A DNA stretch of 64,000 nucleotides from Roseateles sp. SL47 (lineage in GTDB: Bacteria > Pseudomonadota > Gammaproteobacteria > Burkholderiales > Burkholderiaceae_C). Position 1 is the first letter of the stretch, and each line of letters opens with the position of its first letter. Where the stretch lies: the NCBI RefSeq assembly GCF_026625885.1, contig NZ_CP113068.1, forward strand, positions 4,774,001 through 4,838,000, in the 5' to 3' direction. Shown piece after piece: positions 52,241-60,615 of the stretch. The position numbers and the translations under genes were made by a program. A model generated the notes under the pieces. That model worked only from the letters and a program-made list of their open reading frames with translations. It ran no database searches and had not been told where the DNA came from.

Positions 52241-53317
52241 GTGGACGACGTATTCACCGGCACGCGGGCCCTTGCCCACCCTATGGACACCGCCGCCCTG
52301 GAGGCCTGGCTGAGCCGCGAGGTGCCAGGTTTTGCCGGGCCCCTGAGCATCGAGCAGTTCAAGGGCGGGCAGTCCAATCCCACCTACAAGCTCATCACGC
52401 CGCAGGCCCAGTACGTCATGCGCTCCAAGCCGGCGCCGGTGGCCAAGCTGCTGCCGTCGGCCCATGCCATCGAACGGGAGTTCACCGTGATGCGGGCGCT
52501 GGCCGGCTCGGACGTACCGGTGCCGCAGATGCTGGCCTTGTGCGAGGACGAGTCGATCATCGGCCGCGCCTTCTACGTGATGGAGTTCATCCAGGGCCGG
52601 GTGATGTGGGACCAGTCGCTGCCGGGCGCCTCCAATGCGGAGCGCACGGCCCTCTACGACGAAATGAATCGGGTGATTGCCGCGCTGCACCAGGTGGATG
52701 TGAAGGCCGTGGGCCTCGCGCAGTACGGGAAGCCGGGCAATTATTTCGAGCGGCAGATCGGCCGCTGGAGCAAGCAATATCAGGCCTCGATCACCGGGCC
52801 CAACGACGCCATGGACCGGCTCATCGACTGGCTGCCGCAGCACATTCCAGCGTCGGCACGGGATGAGAGCGACGTGTCCATCGTTCACGGCGACTATCGG
52901 CTTGACAACCTGGTGTTCCACCCCACCGAACCCCGCGTGCTCGCGGTGCTGGATTGGGAACTTTCGACGCTGGGCCATCCGCTGGCGGACTTCAGCTATC
53001 ACTGCATGTCCTGGCACATTCGCCAAAGCGGTGCCGCCCGGGGGCTGGGCGGCGTGGACCTGGCCGGGCTGGGGATTCCGGATGAGTTGAGCTATGTGCG
53101 GCGCTACTGCGAGCGCACCGGGCGCGGCGACGCGGCCACGGTGATGAAGGACTGGAGCTTCTACCTGGCCTACAACCTGTTCCGGATTGCGGCCATTCTG
53201 CAGGGCATTGCCAAACGAGTGGAAGACGGCACCGCCTCCAGCGCACGGGCGCGGGAGGCTGCCGCAGGCGCCGTGCCGATGGCGACACTGGGCTGGCAGT
53301 TTGCGCAGCAGGCCTGA
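52241..53317 (+). CDS. APH-family phosphotransferase (ACAD10/11-like)
   Basis: 358 residues from a GTG at 52241 with AGGAG upstream. Aminoglycoside-phosphotransferase/choline-kinase fold: KGGQSNPTYKL (nucleotide loop), catalytic VHGDYRLDNLVF and metal-binding VLDWELSTLGHPLADFSY. Bacterial homologues usually accompany acyl-CoA dehydrogenases and phosphorylate hydroxy-acyl-CoA intermediates. No such dehydrogenase is adjacent here. Confidence 0.9.
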   Translation: MDDVFTGTRALAHPMDTAALEAWLSREVPGFAGPLSIEQFKGGQSNPTYKLITPQAQYVMRSKPAPVAKLLPSAHAIEREFTVMRALAGSDVPVPQMLALCEDESIIGRAFYVMEFIQGRVMWDQSLPGASNAERTALYDEMNRVIAALHQVDVKAVGLAQYGKPGNYFERQIGRWSKQYQASITGPNDAMDRLIDWLPQHIPASARDESDVSIVHGDYRLDNLVFHPTEPRVLAVLDWELSTLGHPLADFSYHCMSWHIRQSGAARGLGGVDLAGLGIPDELSYVRRYCERTGRGDAATVMKDWSFYLAYNLFRIAAILQGIAKRVEDGTASSARAREAAAGAVPMATLGWQFAQQA

Positions 53318-53458
53318 CAAGCCGGCACGGCGCTGAACCGGCGCCCGCCGACCGGAGGGTGGCGGGGCACGAGGTCAGCGCCCGCCTTGCTTGCAAGGTC
53401 GCCGCTGAGCCCGTGGGGCCGCAGCACCTCTCAGCGCCGCAGCCACCGTGAACACCAC

Positions 53459-54205
53459 TCAGTGGGGCGTGCCGTAATCCCCCTCCGAGGCGCGGTTATG
53501 CCACGCGACCGAGGTGGTGGTGGGCCAGGAGCCGCCATCGCCCAGCCGATGGCTGACGTCCTGCGCGCTGTGGGCAGCAGCCTCCAGCACGCTGGCCAAG
53601 CCCTGGACTTCGTTGAGCGACGGGTCCGGCATGGCCGTGCGCAGGTAGACATTGCCGCGAAGGCTCAGCAGCACAAACGGCCGCCCTTCCACCAGGATGT
53701 CCTGGCTGGCCTGCGCCAGTCGCGAGCACAACTCGGGCGACAGCCAGGCATTGGACAGTTCCCGGCTGTTGCTGACGGAGCCAAAACGCTGCTTGACCAG
53801 CTTGGAGTCCTGCACCGGTTGCTTCGGGAACATCACCAGCCAGCGCATTTCTTCCGGGGTGTCGGTGTCCACGCGGGTGCGCAGCGTGTCGGTGTAAGCC
53901 TCAAAGACGCTGCTCTCCAGCGTATCCATCAGCTGGCGCTCGATGAGCATCATCTGCAGGTCGTGATGCAGCTTCAGCTCGCAGCGCATGCGCAGTTCAT
54001 AGCCATTGATGTAACTGCGCTGTGAGGGGCCCCATTCGATGCGGGTGAGCCCTGGCAGGGTGCGCGGCAGGTCGATGACAAAACCGCGCCCGTCGCGCGC
54101 ATGGCGCAACACGCCACCACGTTCCTGGGCCCAGTCGATCAGCGGGCGCCAACGCGCGGCATTGGCACGGACGGTGAACCACTGTTTGATTTGTTTGATT
54201 ACCAT
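53459..54205 (-). CDS. Uncharacterised protein
   Basis: 248 residues from the ATG at 54205 (MVIKQIKQWFTVRANAARW). No signal peptide or membrane span. Arg/Trp-rich N-terminal half with PGLTRIEWGPSQRSYINGYELRMRCEL, C-terminal half with a repeated-looking LLSLRGNVYLRTAMPDPS segment. I do not recognise the family; it appears intact and has ordinary codon use for the window. Single gene convergent with the phosphotransferase gene and divergent from the GST gene. Confidence 0.75.
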   Translation of the reverse strand: MVIKQIKQWFTVRANAARWRPLIDWAQERGGVLRHARDGRGFVIDLPRTLPGLTRIEWGPSQRSYINGYELRMRCELKLHHDLQMMLIERQLMDTLESSVFEAYTDTLRTRVDTDTPEEMRWLVMFPKQPVQDSKLVKQRFGSVSNSRELSNAWLSPELCSRLAQASQDILVEGRPFVLLSLRGNVYLRTAMPDPSLNEVQGLASVLEAAAHSAQDVSHRLGDGGSWPTTTSVAWHNRASEGDYGTPH

Positions 54206-54310
54206 GAGGCTGGGGAAGCGCAAGGGCCGCAGCACTGCCGGCCCCTGCGCTTTTGCAAAAGGCGCATGCCCGACCCTACCGAAGCCCTGCGCCCCAACGG
54301 AGAACGCAAG

Positions 54311-55003
54311 ATGATCGAAGTGTATTCATGGCCCACGCCCAATGGGCACAAGGTGCACATCATGCTGGAGGAATGCCACCTTCCCTACAGGGTGATTCCC
54401 GTGGATATCGGGGCGGGGGAGCAGTTCGACCCCAAGTTCCTGCGCATCAGCCCCAACAACAAAATTCCAGCCATCGTCGACCCGCAAGGGCCGGATGGGG
54501 CGCCGATGTCGATGTTCGAGTCCGGTGCCATCCTGCTGTACCTGGCCGGCAAGACCGGGCAGTTCCTGCCGGAAGACACCCGTGCGCGGTATGACGTGCT
54601 GCAGTGGCTGATGTTCCAGATGGGCGGCGTGGGGCCGATGCTGGGTCAGGCCCATCACTTCCGGATCTACGCAACCGAGAAAATTGAATACGCCATCGAC
54701 CGCTACACCAACGAAGCGCAGCGGCTGTACCGCGTGATCGACAAGCAACTGGCGCACAGCCGCTACATCGCAAGCGACACCTACACCATTGCGGACATGG
54801 CCATCTTCCCGTGGCTGCGCAGCTGGAAGAACCAGGGCGTGGAGCTGAGCGACTACCCCCACCTCAAAGGCTGGTTCGACGAGATCGCTGCGCGGCCCGC
54901 CGTCAAGCGGGCGGTGGACGTACTGGCCGACCGGCGCAAGCCGCTGGTGGACGACAAGGCGCGGGAGAACCTCTTCGGTTCCGCGCAATACCAGCGGCGC
55001 TGA
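54311..55003 (+). CDS. GST-family disulfide-bond oxidoreductase (YfcG/YghU-like)
   Basis: 230 residues from the ATG at 54311, with GGAG upstream. N-terminal thioredoxin-fold domain with SWPTPNGHKVHIMLEE, SPNNKIPAIVDPQG and ESGAILLYLAGKTGQFLP; C-terminal helical domain with DMAIFPWLRSWKNQGVEL. These are the marks of nu-class/Ure2p-like bacterial GSTs that use two glutathiones and reduce disulfides. Cytoplasmic, housekeeping. Confidence 0.9.
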   Translation: MIEVYSWPTPNGHKVHIMLEECHLPYRVIPVDIGAGEQFDPKFLRISPNNKIPAIVDPQGPDGAPMSMFESGAILLYLAGKTGQFLPEDTRARYDVLQWLMFQMGGVGPMLGQAHHFRIYATEKIEYAIDRYTNEAQRLYRVIDKQLAHSRYIASDTYTIADMAIFPWLRSWKNQGVELSDYPHLKGWFDEIAARPAVKRAVDVLADRRKPLVDDKARENLFGSAQYQRR

Positions 55004-55237
55004 TCAGAGCTTGCCCAACCGGACGCGATCACCAAGTTCGGTCAGCCACCGCCGGCCATCCTCCCGGATGCCGGTGGCCAGGCCTTTGTCCTGCAAACGC
55101 TGCTGCATCTCTTCGCTGACGATCATGCCGCCGGGCGCCTGCGGGATGAAATACAGGGCCGCGCGCTCTTCGGGAGTGATGACCAGGGGCGTCCCTTCTT
55201 CAGGCACTTCTGCGGGGGTGGACGGAGTGGAAGACAT
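55004..55237 (-). CDS. Small uncharacterised protein
   Basis: 77 residues from the ATG at 55237 (MSSTPSTPAEVPEEG); the frame goes on to 55312 but the short start gives a cleaner N-terminus. The pattern VITPEERAALYFIPQA, GGMIVSEEMQQRLQDKGLA and GRRWLTELGDRVRLG suggests a small winged-helix-like or helix-rich protein. No family recognised. It converges on the GST gene, the two stops being adjacent. Confidence 0.6.
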   Translation of the reverse strand: MSSTPSTPAEVPEEGTPLVITPEERAALYFIPQAPGGMIVSEEMQQRLQDKGLATGIREDGRRWLTELGDRVRLGKL

Positions 55238-55491
55238 CTGAATCGGACTGCGGAGCCAAAGGAACGGCCCGCAGTATGCCAAGACTGAACGCCTCCCTGT
55301 GCCAGGTTGCACACCTGAGCGGCTTCCCCCTCATCTCCGGGGCGCGATGCGAACCTGGATGGCCCGAGAATGCTGGCTCGGGCAAAAAAGAGCTGCGCCA
55401 CAGCAGCATCACGAGGGTGGGATGAAAGCAACAAGACGATGGGGCCACGCAGGCTCATCACGCGCAATGGGCTGCTTCAGCGAGGTGGCCC

Positions 55492-55758
55492 ATGGTTGAG
55501 CGCTCACCCGGGCTCGCCGACTGGCTGGAGGGTGTGCCGATGAAGATGCTGGTGGCGGGCATGGCCGCCCTGGCGGTGATGGCCTTGGTGTACCCGGATT
55601 CCCGTCGGCGCGAGGTGTCAGCCGCCGCTGAAGCCATTCACCAGTGTGACCTCGCCGCAGCACGCAACGACCTGGGCGAAGACAACCGGCAGCAGGCGCG
55701 GGCCCACTGCCAGGCCTTGCGCAGGGCTTATCGGGACCAGTACGGCCAGGAGCCTTGA
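55492..55758 (+). CDS. Small membrane-anchored or exported uncharacterised protein
   Basis: 88 residues, or 72 from the internal ATG at 55540. Hydrophobic segment MLVAGMAALAVMALVY followed by an Arg/Glu/Gln-rich helical region with two Cys (HQCDLAAA, RAHCQALRRAYRDQ), which could form a disulfide in the periplasm. No family recognised. Confidence 0.55.
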   Translation: MVERSPGLADWLEGVPMKMLVAGMAALAVMALVYPDSRRREVSAAAEAIHQCDLAAARNDLGEDNRQQARAHCQALRRAYRDQYGQEP

Positions 55759-55845
55759 CGCCTGCGACAGGGATTGGCGGGCTTGCGGCCCTGGCACACG
55801 CATCACGCCCCGCGACTTCCGGACACCGCCTTCAGGCCATCGACT

Positions 55846-56229
55846 TCAGGCCACCGCTTCCAGCGCTTCAAGCTCGCGGATGTCCTCGCTCGGGCTGCCC
55901 TGGCGCGCCTGCAGGTCGTCACCCTCAGCGCTGTCCCAGCCTGCCCAACTGTCCCAGGCATCTCGCCCATCTTCCTGAGCCAGTTGCTCATCATGCGAGG
56001 GCGGCGCAGGCTGCACCATGCGCACTTCCGCCGCGGCACGGCGCAGCTCCGCCTCACGCAGCAATACCGACGTGCGGGGATTGGCCCGAATCATCTGGGA
56101 CGCCAGCGCAATGGCGCCGCGCACCTCAGGCCGCCGTTGCGCCCAGTCGGCCAACAAGGGCCCATGCCGTTCCGGGAAGACTTCCCACCAGGCGACGATG
56201 CTTTTGGGTTCGTTCAGATCAAGCAGCAT
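55846..56229 (-). CDS. Uncharacterised 127-residue protein under a LexA-type (SOS) promoter
   Basis: Ribosome-binding site AAAGGA sits just before the ATG at 56229. The N-terminal part (LDLNEPKSIVAWWEVFPERHG and on to about residue 70) is compact and Trp-rich; the C-terminal part is acidic and low-complexity (EDGRDAWDSWAGWDSAEGDD). No signal peptide. I do not recognise a family. About 100 bases upstream is a perfect LexA box inside a good sigma-70 promoter reading toward this gene, so DNA-damage induction is predicted. The neighbour on the other side of the box is an SRAP DNA-damage protein, but that gene is transcribed toward, not from, the box. Confidence 0.7.
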   Translation of the reverse strand: MLLDLNEPKSIVAWWEVFPERHGPLLADWAQRRPEVRGAIALASQMIRANPRTSVLLREAELRRAAAEVRMVQPAPPSHDEQLAQEDGRDAWDSWAGWDSAEGDDLQARQGSPSEDIRELEALEAVA

Positions 56230-56236
56230 GTTGGTT

Positions 56237-56278
56237 CCTTTCCCGAGGCCCCTTTCCCGAGGCCCCTTCCCCGAGGCT
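56237..56278 (-). repeat. Three tandem 14-bp units in the leader of the SOS-type gene
   Basis: On the plus strand CCTTTCCCGAGGCC occurs at 56237-56250 and 56251-56264, with a variant at 56265-56278. Read on the minus strand each unit supplies a purine-rich GGGAAAGG or GGGGAAGG; the last one contains the ribosome-binding site of the 127-residue gene. The array is followed by two TTTCTCTCA repeats (56278-56286, 56290-56298). Confidence 0.75.
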
Positions 56279-56331
56279 TTCTCTCAGACTTTCTCTCAAG
56301 CCTGACCGAGGTATTGGGGAGACATGAGGCA

Positions 56332-56360
56332 ACTGTATGCGCATACAGTGTTTTTGCCAA
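56332..56360 (-). promoter_or_regulatory. LexA box overlapping a sigma-70 promoter
   Basis: CTGTATGCGCATACAG at 56333-56348 is a perfect palindrome of the CTGT-N8-ACAG LexA type. On the minus strand TTGGCA (56360-56355), a 17-base spacer and TACAGT (56337-56332) make a -35/-10 pair with the box covering the spacer and -10, the usual LexA repressor layout. Confidence 0.8.
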
Positions 56361-56398
56361 TACCCCTCCGTGCGCACGCTTCAGCTCGTTGGAGCGTC

Positions 56399-56422
56399 CG
56401 CTCTGCCGCTCTGCCGCTCTGC
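56399..56422. repeat. Tandem 8-bp repeat, three units
   Basis: CGCTCTGC three times in a row at 56399-56406, 56407-56414 and 56415-56422, then a partial unit. It lies between the SRAP stop and the LexA promoter. It may vary in length between strains by slippage. Confidence 0.7.
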
Positions 56423-56448
56423 CGCATGTCCGCGTGGCCGGAGCGATA

Positions 56449-57204
56449 TCAACGCTGCTGTTGGACGGCCCGCAGGGCCAATGCCTCATCGGTGGACCGG
56501 GCATCGGCCTGATCGAAAAACCCCGAGGCCTGCGGGTGCAGCAAGGCCTGCGCCTGCGCCACCGCGCCGGTGAGCCAGGCGGTCCAGTCTTGCGGTTCGA
56601 TGTGAATCACCGCCCGTTTGTCTTGCGCCTGCGCTGGCAGTGAGGGGTCGGGCTTGTGTAGACGGCCCAGCAGGGGATGGCCATCGCAATTGCAGGTGAG
56701 CATGGTGAAGCTGGGCACCACCTCCCCGGTCACGGGATCCACCCATTCATTCCAGAGACCCGCCAGCATCCAGGGCAGTCCGTCCGCTCGGCGCAATTGC
56801 CACCAGCGGTTCTTGCCGCTTTCCCAATTGGGTTCCTGATACCAGGCCGCAGGAATGAGGCACCGCCGCCCCTCGTTCCACGCCGCCCGAAAGGTGGGCG
56901 ATGTGGCTACGGTTTCCAGCCGTGCGTTGTTGGTGGTCCGGGGCCGGGGTGCCGGGGTCTTGCGGCCGGGCATGGTCTTGGGTTGGATCATGTCCGTGCG
57001 TGCAGGCGCACCGGGACGAATCAGGCCCCACTGCCCCCAAACGCCTTCCACTGCGTCGCCACCGGCCGGCCGCAGGAAGAGCCCGGTGTCAAACGGGCCC
57101 ACAAACGGCTTGTCCGGCACTTGCTCGGGCAACCAGATCCCCAGATGGCGGCGCACATACACCTCCAGATCGTTTTTTGGGGTCAGGTGGTAGAGGTTGC
57201 ACAT
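56449..57204 (-). CDS. SOS response-associated peptidase (SRAP; YedK/HMCES family)
   Basis: 251 residues starting MCNLYHLTPKND, the start being fixed by the required Cys at position 2, which becomes N-terminal and forms a thiazolidine crosslink with abasic sites in single-stranded DNA. Further family residues: Asn in TTNNARLETV, Glu in AAWYQEPNW and His in LGRLHKPDP. It protects abasic sites during replication. The family is known from SOS contexts; the LexA box of this locus is at its 3' side and faces the next gene. Confidence 0.92.
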   Translation of the reverse strand: MCNLYHLTPKNDLEVYVRRHLGIWLPEQVPDKPFVGPFDTGLFLRPAGGDAVEGVWGQWGLIRPGAPARTDMIQPKTMPGRKTPAPRPRTTNNARLETVATSPTFRAAWNEGRRCLIPAAWYQEPNWESGKNRWWQLRRADGLPWMLAGLWNEWVDPVTGEVVPSFTMLTCNCDGHPLLGRLHKPDPSLPAQAQDKRAVIHIEPQDWTAWLTGAVAQAQALLHPQASGFFDQADARSTDEALALRAVQQQR

Positions 57205-57436
57205 CGAAGCCTCCGCTTGAAGCTGATTTCCATGACGTTGGTGATGCGCATCGTGAAGCATGTGGCGGATAAACGCATAACGCCGATTTATCCTGCCTTT
57301 TCTACCATTTTGGTTTGAACTGGCACCGCACACTCAGTATGTTGGTCAATGGCTCTGAGGCTGCGTCGATCGTTCACGATCGCCCATGACCAGGGCCCTC
57401 TTTAGCGATCCCATCAACGAGGGAAGGACGGGAATC

Positions 57437-59221
57437 ATGAAGAATCTTCGGGTGGCCTGGAAGTTGAGCCTGGGCTTTGGAGTTGTGGGACTGCTGCTGT
57501 TGCTGTTGGCAGTGGCGGCCTGGATGGCGCTCACCAAGGTGGACCGGCTGGTCGATTTGATTGTGGAAGATCGCTACGTCAAGGTGATGATGATTCGAAA
57601 CATTGACAGCGAACTCAACCAGCAGGCACGACAGACACGCAACATTGTGATCTTTGACGACGCCAAGGAACGTCGCACCCAGCTGGATCAATTGGCGACC
57701 TCACGAAAGGCCGCGCGGGAAATCTACGACAAGCTGGCGGACCTGATCCAGAGTCCCGAGGGCAAGGCAGTGATAGGTTCTGCCCTGGAAGCCCGTGAAG
57801 GCTACAAAAAGGCACTGGATGTATTTGTTGCCCAAGCGGAAGCGAACGATCCCGCCATGCGCGACACGCTGCTGAAGCAGGTTCGACCGGCACAGCTGGC
57901 GTATGACCAAAAGCTTGAAGAACTCTCCAAGTTCCAGGAAAAGCTGATGGCGGAGGACGCCAGGAACAGTCAAGTGTCCGTTGAGGCCGCGACGCTGACC
58001 ATCAGCGTCACTGCTGTGGTGGGGCTGGCGCTGGCCGGTTTTGCCGCCTTGCTGGTGACTGGCAGCATTACCAAGCCCATGCGCAAGTTGGTGGACTCCC
58101 TGGACACGCTGTCCAATGGCGATCTTGTTCCGGAAGTGGTCGTGGACCGTCACGACGAAATCGGACAGCTTCAGAAGGGACTTCACCGGCTGCGTGAGGC
58201 GCTGATCAAGACCGTCAGCGCGGTGCGATCGAATGCGGAGAGCGTCGCGACAGCGAGTGCGCAGATTGCTCAAGGCAACCAAGACCTGAGCCAACGCACC
58301 GAAGAGCAGGCCAGCGCACTGGAGCAGACGGCTGCCACCATGGAAGAACTGGGCAGCACGGTGCAAAGCAATGCGGAAAACGCGCGGCAGGCGGACGGGC
58401 TGTCCCGCAATGCCGCCGAGATTGCTTCGCGCGGCGGGGCCATGGTGGGCCATGTGGTGTCCACCATGCAAGGCATCAGTGACAGCAGCCGCAAGATTGG
58501 CGACATCATCGGGGTGATCGACGGCATTGCCTTCCAGACCAACATCCTGGCGTTGAATGCCGCCGTGGAAGCTGCTCGCGCTGGTGAGCAGGGGCGCGGC
58601 TTTGCGGTGGTGGCCGGGGAAGTCCGCACCCTGGCGCAACGCAGTGCGCAGGCGGCCCGGGAGATCAAGGCCTTGATCACCAGCAATGTGGAACAGGTGG
58701 AACGCGGCAACGACCAGGTGGAGGGCGCTGGCAAGACCATGGATGAAATCGTTGGCTCGATCAAACGGGTGAGCGACATCGTCAGCGAGATCACGGCGGC
58801 CACGGTGGAGCAAAGCAACGGCATCCATCAGGTGGGTGAAGCTGTGGGGCAAATGGATATGGTGACGCAGCAGAATGCCGCGCTGGTGGAAGAAAGCGCG
58901 GCGGCGGCCGAGAGCCTGAAGGTGCAGGCGCAACAGCTGCTGGAAGCGGTGGACTTCTTCAAGTTGGCGGCGCGGAGCCGGGCCGACCACAGCAGCCCGG
59001 TGGCAACACCGAAGCAGGCAAGTCTGACGTCGAAGGTCAAGCCGGTGGCCGTCAAGCCGGTGGCCAAGACGGCGACGACGCTGGCCAAGGCTGCCAAACC
59101 GAAGGTGGCCAGCGCGGCAAGCAAGGTCAGCCAGCCAGCCAAGACCTCGACGCCACCCAAGCAGCCCATGGCGTTGGCGACCGAGGCACCGGACGCGGGC
59201 GATCAGTGGGCGTCGTTCTGA
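57437..59221 (+). CDS. Methyl-accepting chemotaxis protein (Tsr-type, four-helix-bundle sensor)
   Basis: 594 residues from the ATG at 57437 (MKNLRVAWKLSLGFG). TM1 at about 11-31, periplasmic helical sensor about 32-188 of the 4HB type, TM2 about 190-212, HAMP (TGSITKPMRKLVDSL), then the signalling domain with the hairpin tip GIAFQTNILALNAAVEAARA. A Lys/Ala/Pro-rich linker ends in QWASF, a possible CheR-docking tail. Inner-membrane receptor; ligand unknown. AAGGA ribosome-binding site upstream. Confidence 0.95.
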   Translation: MKNLRVAWKLSLGFGVVGLLLLLLAVAAWMALTKVDRLVDLIVEDRYVKVMMIRNIDSELNQQARQTRNIVIFDDAKERRTQLDQLATSRKAAREIYDKLADLIQSPEGKAVIGSALEAREGYKKALDVFVAQAEANDPAMRDTLLKQVRPAQLAYDQKLEELSKFQEKLMAEDARNSQVSVEAATLTISVTAVVGLALAGFAALLVTGSITKPMRKLVDSLDTLSNGDLVPEVVVDRHDEIGQLQKGLHRLREALIKTVSAVRSNAESVATASAQIAQGNQDLSQRTEEQASALEQTAATMEELGSTVQSNAENARQADGLSRNAAEIASRGGAMVGHVVSTMQGISDSSRKIGDIIGVIDGIAFQTNILALNAAVEAARAGEQGRGFAVVAGEVRTLAQRSAQAAREIKALITSNVEQVERGNDQVEGAGKTMDEIVGSIKRVSDIVSEITAATVEQSNGIHQVGEAVGQMDMVTQQNAALVEESAAAAESLKVQAQQLLEAVDFFKLAARSRADHSSPVATPKQASLTSKVKPVAVKPVAKTATTLAKAAKPKVASAASKVSQPAKTSTPPKQPMALATEAPDAGDQWASF

Positions 59222-59377
59222 TGCCAGACGGGCTGGCGGCATTGAACCCGCCCGCCACTGAACTCCCGCAGGGCATCGTCGACCTGCCTCAGGCGTGCTT
59301 GCCGGGGAGTATGTTTACTCGGACGAGTGGGGTGGGCTGGTTTCGAAGGATGAGCTCTGAAGGGGCCAGCTTCGAGA

Positions 59378-60475
59378 TCAGCCCGCAGTAGCAGCTGCCG
59401 GCCGGGCGTCTGCATTGACGCGAGGCCGCTGCTTGAGCTTCATCAGCCGCCGCTCCAGAAACTCCCATGACAGTGCGGCGAGGCCGCAGGTCACCAAGAA
59501 CTGCGCCACGATCAACACCTGTCGGCCGTGAGGCAACCAAGGCAGTTGGTCGGCGTATTTGGAGAAGGCCGGAACAAAGAAGTGATACACATAGAAGCCA
59601 TCGCTGATGGTCCCCAGATACCTTAGCGGCCATAGCTCCAGTGCGCGCACCAGCAGGCTCCCCTGCGCGGCCGGCATATAGGCCAGCACCGACAAGCAGA
59701 TCAGCAGCGCACCCAGCTCGCGTAACCCGCGAACGGCCCCCGGTGAGGTGATGGTGAAGACTCGGCCGGAGGCGTCGGCGTACAGCATGGCACCGATGAC
59801 GAAGGTGAGAGCCAGCACCGGGGCAGGAGGCATGCGCTGCCCCGACAAGAGACCCAAGGCCAGCAGCCCGCCGCAGGCCATGAATGAGAAGAACGGCAGG
59901 TCCGGCAGATAGGGCTTGGGCACGGCGTCGAAACTGGCAAAGTCCCAGAGGGCCGAGCCCATGGCAACGGCCAGAAGCGCCAGCAGGACCCACGCGTGCC
60001 GTCCAGCCGACACCCACAGCAGCAGGGGCGAGGCCAGCATGTAGAAGTGCTGCTCGATCGACAGGCTCCACAGGTGGGAGATGCCGCCCCACACATGGGA
60101 AACGTGCTGAATGTAGTAGTTGCCCAGGAAGACGTAGTAGTAGTGCAGACCGTCCGTTTTCAGGCTACGGCCCTGCGCCAGCAGCACCACCGCAATCATC
60201 ACCAGCACCAGGTAATACAGCGGAAAGATGCGCAGGGAGCGGCTGATCCAGAAACTGCGCAGCTCTCGGGCGGCCGTGCTGCTGCCCTGCTCCACCTTGA
60301 CCCGCTGCCCGTGGAGGATGCCCACGATCAGGAATCCGCTGAGCGCAAAGAAGACATTCACACCGAGGCTGCCCAGGTGGAGATCGCCGCGAATGAAGTG
60401 CTCCGCGAAGACCAGCATCACACACAGCGCGCGAACACCATCCAGCCCGGCGATGCGGGCACGAGCGTTGGACAT
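59378..60475 (-). CDS. Acyltransferase 3-family membrane protein (OafA/YrhL-like)
   Basis: 365 residues from the ATG at 60475 (MSNARARIAGLDGVRALC), with GGAG upstream. Ten or so membrane segments. Family motifs: GLDGVRALCVMLVFAEH, FFALSGFLIVG, RSLRIFPLYYL and HLWSLSIEQHFYML. Such enzymes O-acylate sugars or surface polysaccharides, or modify peptides. No partner genes nearby. Confidence 0.92.
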   Translation of the reverse strand: MSNARARIAGLDGVRALCVMLVFAEHFIRGDLHLGSLGVNVFFALSGFLIVGILHGQRVKVEQGSSTAARELRSFWISRSLRIFPLYYLVLVMIAVVLLAQGRSLKTDGLHYYYVFLGNYYIQHVSHVWGGISHLWSLSIEQHFYMLASPLLLWVSAGRHAWVLLALLAVAMGSALWDFASFDAVPKPYLPDLPFFSFMACGGLLALGLLSGQRMPPAPVLALTFVIGAMLYADASGRVFTITSPGAVRGLRELGALLICLSVLAYMPAAQGSLLVRALELWPLRYLGTISDGFYVYHFFVPAFSKYADQLPWLPHGRQVLIVAQFLVTCGLAALSWEFLERRLMKLKQRPRVNADARPAAATAG

Positions 60476-60615
60476 TGATCTCTCCGGACAGTGATTGGAC
60501 CCTGTCACGGTTTGTCAATGCCCCCGAGGCTGGACGCATCAGGACTTGTATCGACGCCTCATCAACTTTGTGGATGAGCCTTGCAGCTGAGCTAGTGTGC
60601 TGCCCCGCAAGTTCG

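Noticed and set aside
55362..55383. Hairpin GCCCGAG...CTCGGGC next to AAAAAA as a terminator.
   Set aside because: The A-run follows on the plus strand; on the minus strand the U-run would precede the hairpin, so neither orientation gives a stem followed by Us. Also no gene ends there.
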